From Patescibacteria group bacterium (GTDB lineage: Bacteria > Patescibacteriota > Patescibacteriia > UM-FILTER-42-10): a DNA stretch of 39,872 nt. The translations under genes and the position numbers were made by a program. Below the pieces are notes generated by a model. It was given only the letters and a program-made list of their open reading frames with translations, was not told the origin of the DNA and searched no databases. Shown here one piece after another: positions 23,700 to 31,045 of this stretch; position 1 is the first letter of the stretch; each line of letters starts with the position of its first letter. The DNA lies in NCBI GenBank assembly GCA_018825385.1, contig JAHJEX010000054.1, positions 1 to 39,872 of the forward strand, written 5' to 3'.

Positions 23700-24938
23700 A
23701 TGGAGAATCACACTCGCAAACCATCTCGGGTACAGCGATACTTTAAGTTTTATTCAACTTTGGTAATTATATTTATTGCATTTCTTGGTGGGATATTATT
23801 TGGTGCATGGAAATTTAATGGCGTGGCTGTTTCTCAAGTAGGGGATATAGTTGTTAATAAATTTACTGATAATCCGGAGACACAAGAAATTGATTTTGGA
23901 ATTTTTTGGGAAACTTGGCGGACAATACAAAACAAATATTATGACAGGCCTGTAAGCGAGAAGGACCTTTTTTATGGTGCATTGGTCGGAATGTCAGCAA
24001 GCGTACAAGATCCTTATACTGTTTTTTTCGATCCGGAAATAAGCCAGGATTTTAATGAACAAATTAGTGGTACTTTCGAGGGAATAGGAATAGAGATAGG
24101 AATCAAGGATGATCAATTAGTTGTTATAGCACCATTACCAGAAACACCTGCATATAATGCGGGAGTGCTTGCGGGTGATCAAATAGTCAGCATTGATGGC
24201 ACTGATACCACTGGAATAACGCTTGATCTTGCAGTGGGCATGATTCGAGGTGAAAAAGGCACTTCAGTGGAATTAGGTATTAGAAGAGAAAATGAGGAAG
24301 ATTTAGTATCGATTTCAATTGTTCGTGAAACAATAAAGGTTGAATCAATTTCCTGGAAGATGCTAGATGGTAATGTGGCACATATCGTGCTTTCTGATTT
24401 TAACGAAAATACAGAAAAGGGATTCGAGAAGGCGGTACGTGAAATTATCCTTGAAGAACCAAAGGGTGTTATATTAGATTTAAGGAACAATCCTGGTGGT
24501 TTTTTAGCGACAGCAGTTAATATTGCCGGATATTTTGTTGCGGAAAATGACGTTGTATTGGTTGAAGATTTTGGGAACGGCAATGAAAATTCATATGTTG
24601 TAGAAAATGGTGAAGATTTTATCGATTATCCGATGATTGTTCTTGTAAATGCAGGTACGGCGTCTGCATCAGAGATTGTTGCGGGGGCTATCCAAGATCA
24701 TGGAATTGCGACAGTTTTGGGTGAGCAAACATTTGGAAAGGGTACAGTGCAGGAATTAAATGAATTTGCTGACGGTTCGTCACTAAAAATTACAGTGGCT
24801 GAGTGGCTTACCCCCAATGGACGTTCGATTGATAAGGAAGGTATTACCCCGGATGTTATTGTAGAAATTACACTAGATGATATTGAAGCAGGGCTTGACC
24901 CTCAGTTGAATAAAGCCGTTGAATTGCTAACAGAATAG
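23700..24938 (+). CDS. ctpA: C-terminal processing peptidase, S41 family
   Basis: A 412-residue membrane-anchored serine protease acting outside the cytoplasm. There is one N-terminal membrane helix (about 18-38), a leader domain with DPYTVFFDPE, a PDZ domain (about 112-190: GIGIEIGIKDDQLVVIAPL, AGVLAGDQIVSIDGTD) and the S41 catalytic core. The Ser-Lys dyad is Ser322 in GTASASE and Lys347 in FGKG, 25 residues apart as in CtpB and D1P. LDLRNNPGGFL precedes it. It likely trims or degrades secreted or envelope proteins. It is in a run with murA one base upstream. Confidence 0.94.
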   Translation: MENHTRKPSRVQRYFKFYSTLVIIFIAFLGGILFGAWKFNGVAVSQVGDIVVNKFTDNPETQEIDFGIFWETWRTIQNKYYDRPVSEKDLFYGALVGMSASVQDPYTVFFDPEISQDFNEQISGTFEGIGIEIGIKDDQLVVIAPLPETPAYNAGVLAGDQIVSIDGTDTTGITLDLAVGMIRGEKGTSVELGIRRENEEDLVSISIVRETIKVESISWKMLDGNVAHIVLSDFNENTEKGFEKAVREIILEEPKGVILDLRNNPGGFLATAVNIAGYFVAENDVVLVEDFGNGNENSYVVENGEDFIDYPMIVLVNAGTASASEIVAGAIQDHGIATVLGEQTFGKGTVQELNEFADGSSLKITVAEWLTPNGRSIDKEGITPDVIVEITLDDIEAGLDPQLNKAVELLTE

Positions 24939-24968
24939 TAAACAAAACCGTTTTTTTCTGCTATACTC

Positions 24969-25244
24969 ATGAAGAAGAAAAGAGCAAGGATTAGAATATA
25001 TGGTACTGTGCAGGGCGTTTTTTTCCGATATAATGCCCTAGAAAAAGCAAAAGAGTTACAGATTACTGGTTGGGTTAAAAATGAATCAGACAAAACAGTA
25101 AAAATTGATGCAGAGGGTGAAGAAAACAATCTGCAAAATTTTATTGATTGGTGTCACAGTGGCCCTGATCAGGCAAGTATCAAGAAAGTTGAGATTGAAT
25201 GGGGTGATTATAAAAACATGTCTAGCAATTTTAAAATAAAGTAG
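24969..25244 (+). CDS. acyP: Acylphosphatase
   Basis: A 91-residue small enzyme hydrolysing carboxyl-phosphate bonds of acyl phosphates. The P-loop-like segment is RIYGTVQGVFFRY with catalytic Arg20, and the second catalytic residue is Asn38 in GWVKNESD, with the 18-residue spacing of the family. Length is standard. It lies 30 bp after ctpA and 16 bp before rplI. Physiological substrate is uncertain in all organisms with this family. Confidence 0.92.
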   Translation: MKKKRARIRIYGTVQGVFFRYNALEKAKELQITGWVKNESDKTVKIDAEGEENNLQNFIDWCHSGPDQASIKKVEIEWGDYKNMSSNFKIK

Positions 25245-25260
25245 GAGTTCAACACTTAGT

Positions 25261-25707
25261 ATGAAAGTAATATTTCTAAAAAATGTACCGCCTCATGTGA
25301 AGAGAGGTCAAGTCAAAAATGTGACTGATGGTTACGCTCGGAATTATTTGTTACCCAGAGGTCTTGCCGCCCCGTTTACACAAAAGATTGAAGAAAGCTT
25401 AGAACTAGAGAAAGAAAAAAGTGAAAAATCAGCCAAAGGCGATAAAGAGAAAGTTGAAAATGTTTTTAGTGCCCTAGACGGAAAAAGAATTGTTCTAGTA
25501 GTGAACGCAAGCGATGATGGAACTCTCTATGCAGGGGTTGGGAAAAAAGAAATTGTACAGAAAGTACAGAAGGTCTATAAGCTCACTTTAAACGAAAACC
25601 AAATACTGTTAGAAAAACCGATAAAATCTGTAGGCGATCATGAGATTGCTGTCCAAGCTGAACCGAAGAAACAATTAAAACTTTTGGTAAGTATCGAAAA
25701 AGAATAA
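25261..25707 (+). CDS. rplI: 50S ribosomal protein L9
   Basis: A 148-residue L9. The N-terminal rRNA-binding domain begins MKVIFLKNVPPHVKRGQVKN and continues VTDGYARNYLLPRGLAAP; a charged connecting helix (about 45-75) leads to the C-terminal domain. An AGGAG at about 12 nt upstream may serve as ribosome site. Some candidate-phylum lineages are reported to lack L9, so its presence helps to narrow the lineage. It is 5 bp before pyrG. Confidence 0.95.
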   Translation: MKVIFLKNVPPHVKRGQVKNVTDGYARNYLLPRGLAAPFTQKIEESLELEKEKSEKSAKGDKEKVENVFSALDGKRIVLVVNASDDGTLYAGVGKKEIVQKVQKVYKLTLNENQILLEKPIKSVGDHEIAVQAEPKKQLKLLVSIEKE

Positions 25708-25712
25708 ATTTT

Positions 25713-27371
25713 ATGCCTGAATCAAGGAAGAAAACAAAATACATATTTGTAGTAGGCGGTGTAATGTCATCTGTAGGAAAAGGGGTTACCACTGCTTCTA
25801 TCGGAAGGATACTGCAAAGTAGAGGGTATAGTGTAGCTACAATTAAATGTGATATGTATATCAACATTGATGCAGGCACAATACGGCCGACAGAGCATGG
25901 TGAAGTTTTTGTTGGTGAAGATGGCATTGAGGCTGATCAAGACTTGGGTAATTATGAACGTTTTACAGGAGTGGATTGCGTAGCTGATAATTATATAACA
26001 ACTGGTCAGGTATATCGTGAAGTTATAAGGAAGGAAAGAAATCTTGAGTATGCCGGAGAAGACGTTGAAGTTGTTCCCGATATTCCTAATGAAATTAATC
26101 GTCGTATTAATTCCGCTGCACGGAAAAACAAAGCAGACATCGTGATAATTGAGTTTGGAGGGACGGTCGGAGAATATCAGATTTTGCTGTTTTTGGAAGC
26201 GGCAAGAATGATGAAACTTAAGCATCCTGATGATGTGGTATTTGTGCTTGTAAGTTATTTACCTATTCCAAAAGTGATTGGCGAAATGAAGACAAAACCA
26301 ACCCAGTATGCTGCACGCACTTTAAATTCAGCAGGAATACAGGCAGATTTTATAATTTGCAGGTCTGAAAAAGTATTGGACAAACCGCGACGAGATCGTC
26401 TTGCAACATTTTGCAGTATTCCAAAAGATCATGCGATTTCTGCTCCAGACCTTGAAAGCGTTTACGAGGTACCAATGGTCTTTGAAAAAGAACAACTTGG
26501 AGAAAAAATGCTAAAAGCACTCAATCTCAAAGAAAAAAAGAATGACATGATTGAGTGGAAAAGAATGGTGCAAAGAATCAAAAGTTCAAATAAAGAAATA
26601 AGAATAGGTGTAGTTGGTAAATATTTTGGAACAGGAAATTTTACTTTAGCTGATTCCTATATTTCTGTAATTGAGGCTATTAAACACGCATCCTGGCATC
26701 ATAAGCGAAAGCCGATACTAACTTGGATAGACTCTGAAGAGTACGAAAAGAATCCAAAGAAGGTTTCAGAGCTAGAGGGATATGATGGAATAATTGTGCC
26801 AGGTGGGTTTGGCTCAAGAGGCATAGAAGGTATTATTAGTGCTATTAAATATGTAAGAGAGAATAATATTCCTTACTTGGGTCTATGTTATGGAATGCAG
26901 CTCGCGACAGTAGAAATTACGCGTAATGTCCTTGGATTAAAAAAAGCAAACACAGTTGAAATTGACAAGAATACGCCCCATCCAGTAATCCATCTTAACC
27001 CATACCAAAAAAGAAATATCAGGGTAAAAAGCTATGGAGCTACAATGAGACTCGGTGCATACCCATGCATACTTGATACTGATTCGTTAAGTTTTGCTGC
27101 ATATAAGACAAAAAAAATATCTGAACGTCATAGACATAGATATGAATTTAATAATACATACAAGACAAGATTAGAAAAAGCTGGTGTTCGATTTGCCGGA
27201 ATTTATCCTAAGAATAAGCTTGTAGAAATAATTGAATTAAAAGACCATCCTTGGTTTGTCGGGGTTCAGTTCCATCCAGAATTTAAATCAAGACCACTTG
27301 ATCCACATCCACTTTATAGAGACTTTATTGCTGCAGGAATTAAAAAACAAGCAAAGACCAAAAAGAAATAA
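25713..27371 (+). CDS. pyrG: CTP synthase
   Basis: A 552-residue enzyme making CTP from UTP, glutamine and ATP. The synthase domain has GGVMSSVGKGVTTASIGRIL (about 15-34), HGEVFVGEDG and DLGNYERFTG. In the usual KLDPYINVDPGT segment this one reads KCDMYINIDAGT, a notable departure. The C-terminal glutaminase has VPGGFGSRG, the nucleophile Cys392 in LGLCYGMQ, and FHPEF with the His-Glu pair. It ends just before a strong intrinsic terminator. Activity is expected to be normal because catalytic residues of both domains are in place. Confidence 0.95.
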   Translation: MPESRKKTKYIFVVGGVMSSVGKGVTTASIGRILQSRGYSVATIKCDMYINIDAGTIRPTEHGEVFVGEDGIEADQDLGNYERFTGVDCVADNYITTGQVYREVIRKERNLEYAGEDVEVVPDIPNEINRRINSAARKNKADIVIIEFGGTVGEYQILLFLEAARMMKLKHPDDVVFVLVSYLPIPKVIGEMKTKPTQYAARTLNSAGIQADFIICRSEKVLDKPRRDRLATFCSIPKDHAISAPDLESVYEVPMVFEKEQLGEKMLKALNLKEKKNDMIEWKRMVQRIKSSNKEIRIGVVGKYFGTGNFTLADSYISVIEAIKHASWHHKRKPILTWIDSEEYEKNPKKVSELEGYDGIIVPGGFGSRGIEGIISAIKYVRENNIPYLGLCYGMQLATVEITRNVLGLKKANTVEIDKNTPHPVIHLNPYQKRNIRVKSYGATMRLGAYPCILDTDSLSFAAYKTKKISERHRHRYEFNNTYKTRLEKAGVRFAGIYPKNKLVEIIELKDHPWFVGVQFHPEFKSRPLDPHPLYRDFIAAGIKKQAKTKKK

Positions 27372-27382
27372 GCCGGATACTA

Positions 27383-27408
27383 AAAAGACCCTTCACACAG
27401 GGTCTTTT
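27383..27408. terminator. Bidirectional intrinsic terminator between pyrG and rpmA
   Basis: A perfect 9-bp stem AAAAGACCC/GGGTCTTTT (27383-27391 with 27400-27408) with an 8-nt loop. It gives a T-run after the stem on both strands, so it can end pyrG (plus) and rpmA (minus). It lies 11 bp after the pyrG stop and 16 bp past the rpmA stop. Confidence 0.9.
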
Positions 27409-27424
27409 GCTATTGTTGTATTAA

Positions 27425-27706
27425 CTAATTTTGTGTTTCAATTTCTACGACTTTAGTGCTCTGTAGTCGGCCGTCATATTTTCTTAGCTTCTTGCTTTTG
27501 AATGTGACAACACCGTTGACTAATGCATAAAGGGTATCATCAGCTCCACGCTTTACATTCTTTCCGGCATGGAATTTTGATCCTCGCTGTCTTACGATAA
27601 TTTGGCCAGCCTTAGTAAACTGCCCTCCAGAGACTTTTACGCCTAGTCGTTTAGATTGTGAATCTCGCCCGTATTGTGTGGAACCACCTGATTTTGTATG
27701 TGACAT
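27425..27706 (-). CDS. rpmA: 50S ribosomal protein L27
   Basis: A 93-residue L27 with the N-terminal [20 protein letters not shown] that reaches the peptidyl-transferase centre, then [15 protein letters not shown] and [13 protein letters not shown]. The N-terminus begins directly with this form, with no Firmicutes-type cleavable extension. The partner rplU (L21), often next door in bacteria, is not adjacent. It has its own near-consensus promoter and shares a terminator with pyrG, so it is probably a single-gene transcript. Confidence 0.96.
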   Translation of the reverse strand: MSHTKSGGSTQYGRDSQSKRLGVKVSGGQFTKAGQIIVRQRGSKFHAGKNVKRGADDTLYALVNGVVTFKSKKLRKYDGRLQSTKVVEIETQN

Positions 27707-27737
27707 GAATCAATTGTTTATATTTAAGGTTGTATCT

Positions 27738-27766
27738 ATTCTAGATAAAACATCCAAGGCTGTCAA
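27738..27766 (-). promoter_or_regulatory. Near-consensus promoter of rpmA
   Basis: On the minus strand a perfect TTGACA (27766-27761), 17 bp, then TAGAAT (27743-27738). The start near 27731 leaves about 25 nt before the rpmA ATG at 27706. It begins 10 bp past the stop codon of the surface protein gene. High strength fits a ribosomal protein gene. Confidence 0.75.
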
Positions 27767-27775
27767 TACCCGTGT

Positions 27776-28960
27776 CTATTCAGTTTTTTTTGGGCGAAAG
27801 ACAACTAGCACAATCACCACGATCAAAAGTAGTACACCAAAGATTGCTACGGTTGATGTAAGTGAAGTTTTCTCTATATCTGAAAGCTCTGGGTTAGGTA
27901 ATTCAAGTTTTTTCTTCACGATGTGACCTGAATTATCAGCAAGCAACGTATAGCCATTATTAGCTTTAAATCCGTCTGTAAGCCCATCGTTACTTGTATC
28001 AGGGTCATATCGGTTTGACCCAAAAGCGTCTTCTACAGTATCCGGAATCCCATCGTTGTCCGAATCAATAGCCTGCTCAGCACCTGCAAATCTTGCACCA
28101 TTAATTGCTTGAATAATCTTTTGATCAGGCGAGCGAGCTGGAGTGTTGTTATCATCGATAAGCGGGTTGAATTCGTGTTCTTTCTCAAAACCGTCGGTAA
28201 GTCCGTCATTATCTGTATCTGGATCATTTTGGTCTGTCCCTGTTTCAATTTCCTCAACATCAGATAAGCCGTCCTCATCAGTATCAGGAGTATTTGAGAC
28301 TGGTGCATTTAAATTGGAATTAGTATTTCCATTATCATTAGTAAGTATGGGACTATTTGCATTTCCATTAATATTCAGATTCAAATTGGATGGAATGTTT
28401 ACGTTAGCATTTTCAGAATTAGTGTTTTGATTAGCATTGAAATTAGTATTTTCATTTGTATTTATGTTAGTGTTCTGATTTGTGTTTTGATTTTGGTTCA
28501 CATTATAGTTCCCAGGAGGTGTGCTGTTGGTATTTTGGTCAAAATCTGGAATACTACCGCCTGCGTTATCAACGTATATCCTATTAATATCACTGAGATA
28601 AGTTGAGTTATTTGCATCAACAGCAACAGCGTGTACACGATAAACACCGTCAATTGACTCATCAGTACTCCATGAATAATCCCATACATTATTTCCAGCA
28701 TCTACACCTTCGTAGGTAAAGGTGAATCTGCCAACTTCATCTATAAAGTAAAACTCAACCTTAGACACAGCCGAACTAGTTTGCGCACTGGCATATATCT
28801 CACCACTCAATAAAGTGCCATTTGATGGATTCAGAAGAGAAACTTGGATTTCAGCACTCATGACCTGAGATGCGAAAAATAAATTAATAAAGAGCAGGCC
28901 CGCAACTGTTATTACTACAATCAAAAATGTTGGAATAGTGATGGTTTTAAGTATTCTCAT
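27776..28960 (-). CDS. Bitopic surface protein with Asn-rich stalk and calcium-type DxDxDG repeats
   Basis: A 394-residue protein from ATG 28960; GGGAGG lies 10 nt upstream, which decides this start over an in-frame TTG at 28978. Order: N-terminal hydrophobic helix/signal (about 8-35), an Ig-like beta domain (about 38-132, VSLLNPSNGTLLSGEIYAS to YLSDINRIYVD), an Asn/Thr-rich linker (about 138-222), acidic DxDxDGxxD repeats like thrombospondin type 3 (DTDEDGLSD, DTDNDGLTD, DSDNDGIPD, DTSNDGLTD; about 224-335), and a C-terminal membrane helix (about 364-387) with RPKKTE tail. It follows three pseudopilin genes. An adhesin or pilus-associated surface anchor is inferred. Confidence 0.8.
   Translation of the reverse strand: MRILKTITIPTFLIVVITVAGLLFINLFFASQVMSAEIQVSLLNPSNGTLLSGEIYASAQTSSAVSKVEFYFIDEVGRFTFTYEGVDAGNNVWDYSWSTDESIDGVYRVHAVAVDANNSTYLSDINRIYVDNAGGSIPDFDQNTNSTPPGNYNVNQNQNTNQNTNINTNENTNFNANQNTNSENANVNIPSNLNLNINGNANSPILTNDNGNTNSNLNAPVSNTPDTDEDGLSDVEEIETGTDQNDPDTDNDGLTDGFEKEHEFNPLIDDNNTPARSPDQKIIQAINGARFAGAEQAIDSDNDGIPDTVEDAFGSNRYDPDTSNDGLTDGFKANNGYTLLADNSGHIVKKKLELPNPELSDIEKTSLTSTVAIFGVLLLIVVIVLVVFRPKKTE
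28297..28550. repeat. Degenerate Asn-codon repeat tract
   Basis: Irregular repeats of AAT/AAC with ACT codons (minus-strand reading) encode the NxNxNTN stalk of the surface protein. Unit length varies and no spacer structure exists, so it is a coding low-complexity tract open to slippage and length change between strains. Confidence 0.7.
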
Positions 28961-28962
28961 GA

Positions 28963-30447
28963 TTACTTTTCCTCCCAAGAAATAATTGCGTATTCACCAA
29001 CTGTAGGAAAATTCGGGGGTGGTGCGTAAAAAAGATTAGAATCAAAATTCAAATTTCTAAACAGATAACCAGTTCCATCTGTATAAGCAAATCCATAGCG
29101 GTCATTTGAGGCAAGTGAACCAAACAGCGTTAGAGTGTCTCTGTATACATAGCTTGCGCAACCAGCAGGACTTTGAGTGTATCCAGACCTGTTTGGGTAA
29201 TAATATCGTCCTACACGGCCATTTTGCGCTATTACAGACGCATCAATCCTCAGGTTGTCTTCACTGAAAAAGCCAACAGAGATGTCAGTTTGTGCGATAA
29301 GGCCTATTGCGTCAGTTCCATCATAATTTATGTATTCCAAATCGTTATTAACTACGATAGTCGCATCTCCTGATGCCAGAGGCTCTCTGGCAGCAATAAG
29401 CGTAACTCTCTGGCCATCAACTTGTCCGTCAACCCAAACATCATCCTCCACAAAAATAATGTAATTAGTTGGCATTGGCAAGCCTATTGAACTCTGGCTT
29501 TCATAAGTAAACGCACTTTCATTTCCAATTGACCAAATATCTGAATAAGCAAACCACCAAAACCACCATCGATAGGAGCAACTACTTTGGCTGGTAACAC
29601 GAGTAATATCTACTGTGTCATCCGGATTAAAATGTATGTGATAGCCTTGAGCACCTGAAGCACCAAGATATATTCCATTGTCAATTGCTCTTGCCTTCAG
29701 ATCAGCTAAATCTGTTGTTATGCCATTAAAATCAATTGGCGCTACGGGAAAAAGTCTGCCAGCTCCAAATACATCTGGTCGGCTGGGAACAGCAGCAGGT
29801 GGCTGGGGGTCAACAGGCGAAATGTGAGTATGCACTCCAAACTCATCACCACCACCATGGTCCGGATCATTGTATTGATCACGGGTTGAGGAAATAATAT
29901 TATGTGCGTACCCATCAAATCTTATTCCATCGTTGGAATGAACAGGACCCCATATTTCTGTGCCCGTGCCAAAACGCATTTCATCGTTTGCAACCACAGC
30001 AAAACTAGAAAAAGAGGGATTACCTAATTGAAGTGCAATTGTCCTTTTGGTTTTTGGGAAATCTATTAAATAGCCAGTTGACTCTATCGTAACGACTGTA
30101 GAGCCACTTTCCGGTGGAATGATATTTAGGGAATATTCGCCAATCAAATTTCCATTAATGTCATAATATTCGTGAACATACGGACCCGGTTCTCCAGTAC
30201 CATCTGTAAAATCATCAGTAACGTGGGCTAGATGCCAGCGATAGTATGTGATACCAGCCTCTGCAATTTCCAATGCTTTTTGATCTCTAATTTTTGCATT
30301 TGTAACTTTTGCCTGACTAACAACATATCCAGAAGCAGCAACAAGTAAAACAACAAATATACTTGAAAATACCAAAAGCATCACTAGTGCAAAACCAGTC
30401 TGATTTACATTGGTTAGATGTTTAAACTTGTATCTTGATTTGCTCAC
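28963..30447 (-). CDS. PilX/GspK-like pseudopilin lacking Glu+5
   Basis: A 494-residue protein with GTG start, 4 bp after the upstream gene. The N-terminus has a prepilin-like leader ending at Gly18 before FALVMLLVFSSIFVVLLVA; position +5 is Met, not Glu, as in PilX/GspK-type pseudopilins. EIAEAGITYYRWHLA (about 66-80) is the PilX N-terminal domain pattern. The C-terminal bulk is beta-rich, including FGTGTEIWGPVHSNDGIRF (about 155-173) and a tryptophan-rich segment WWFWWF at 294-299. It probably caps a pilus tip with the two neighbouring pseudopilins. The start codon is not fully certain. Confidence 0.75.
   Translation of the reverse strand: MSKSRYKFKHLTNVNQTGFALVMLLVFSSIFVVLLVAASGYVVSQAKVTNAKIRDQKALEIAEAGITYYRWHLAHVTDDFTDGTGEPGPYVHEYYDINGNLIGEYSLNIIPPESGSTVVTIESTGYLIDFPKTKRTIALQLGNPSFSSFAVVANDEMRFGTGTEIWGPVHSNDGIRFDGYAHNIISSTRDQYNDPDHGGGDEFGVHTHISPVDPQPPAAVPSRPDVFGAGRLFPVAPIDFNGITTDLADLKARAIDNGIYLGASGAQGYHIHFNPDDTVDITRVTSQSSCSYRWWFWWFAYSDIWSIGNESAFTYESQSSIGLPMPTNYIIFVEDDVWVDGQVDGQRVTLIAAREPLASGDATIVVNNDLEYINYDGTDAIGLIAQTDISVGFFSEDNLRIDASVIAQNGRVGRYYYPNRSGYTQSPAGCASYVYRDTLTLFGSLASNDRYGFAYTDGTGYLFRNLNFDSNLFYAPPPNFPTVGEYAIISWEEK
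29551..29568. repeat. Tandem 9-bp repeat coding WWF-WWF
   Basis: AAACCACCA occurs twice in direct tandem (plus-strand reading). On the minus strand it encodes Trp-Trp-Phe twice in the pseudopilin, a recent small duplication in frame. Confidence 0.8.
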
Positions 30448-30451
30448 AGTA

Positions 30452-31045
30452 TTAGAAGTTTGTTTTTAGATTTCTTATCATAATGCTGGTTTCTATAGAT
30501 ATTTGGTCGGGTGGAAGATTTGGATCAATATCTACATCGAATTTCATATGCACTAGTCGCACTTCTGCTAAATTGATCGGGTGAGTTAACGGGTCCTCAA
30601 TTCCTGTATAGTTTTCATCAAAGTACGTAAAAATTGAATCAATATTTCTAATATTTTCAACAACAGTTTCTATTACTTCGTCTGCACTCGGAGGGTCTAT
30701 GATACCTCTTTGAAAGTTTGTTCCAGAAAGAAAATACCTTAACCTCTCTCTGCTGTCGTCACCATCAACATCAGAGTAAAATGTAATTGATTGTTCCTCA
30801 GCATTGGCAAGAAGATAAGCACCGGTATCGGCGTTCTGTGCAGCTCTTAATTCTTTAGCTACTGATGTCATTACTTTGCGTAATGTATCCTGCGCCAATG
30901 CTTGATCACGTGACTGATTGAATAAATCGTGCCCTTGCAAAACAAATTGATAAATTATAGTCGTGAGTACCCCCATAATCCCGACAACAACAATTATTTC
31001 AATTAATGTAAATCCCGGCTTTGATTTTTGATGTTTCAAAATCAT
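30452..31045 (-). CDS. Type IV pseudopilin (PilW/GspJ-like)
   Basis: A 197-residue prepilin. The leader ends KPG and the mature N-terminus is FTLIEIIVVVGIMG with Glu at +5 (residue 16), cleaved after Gly11 by a prepilin peptidase not in this window. One hydrophobic helix (about 12-33) leads to the globular part, with LFNQSRDQALAQDTLRKVMTSVAKELRAA (about 48-76, read in parts), a pattern typical of PilW/GspJ. Its ATG directly follows the stop of the giant pseudopilin gene without a gap. It probably belongs to the minor-pilin tip complex. Confidence 0.85.
   Translation of the reverse strand: MILKHQKSKPGFTLIEIIVVVGIMGVLTTIIYQFVLQGHDLFNQSRDQALAQDTLRKVMTSVAKELRAAQNADTGAYLLANAEEQSITFYSDVDGDDSRERLRYFLSGTNFQRGIIDPPSADEVIETVVENIRNIDSIFTYFDENYTGIEDPLTHPINLAEVRLVHMKFDVDIDPNLPPDQISIETSIMIRNLKTNF

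Noticed and set aside
24179-24583. 134-codon open frame antisense to ctpA
   Set aside because: The opposite strand encodes a complete, motif-rich protease; the antisense product has no recognisable features or ribosome site.
24959-24967. TGCTATACT, an extended -10-like motif just before acyP
   Set aside because: It ends 1 bp before the acyP ATG, so transcription would start inside the coding region; chance match in an AT-rich gap.
25767-26225. 152-codon open frame antisense to pyrG
   Set aside because: Shadow of a highly conserved gene; low-complexity Asn/Ile/Thr composition and no context.
28297-28550. Repetitive AT-rich tract that might suggest CRISPR or other array
   Set aside because: Repeats are irregular, have no spacers and stay in frame as Asn-rich coding sequence.
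28961-28978. TTG start adding six residues to the surface protein
   Set aside because: It overlaps the upstream gene and would place the GGGAGG ribosome site inside the coding region; ATG 28960 fits that site.
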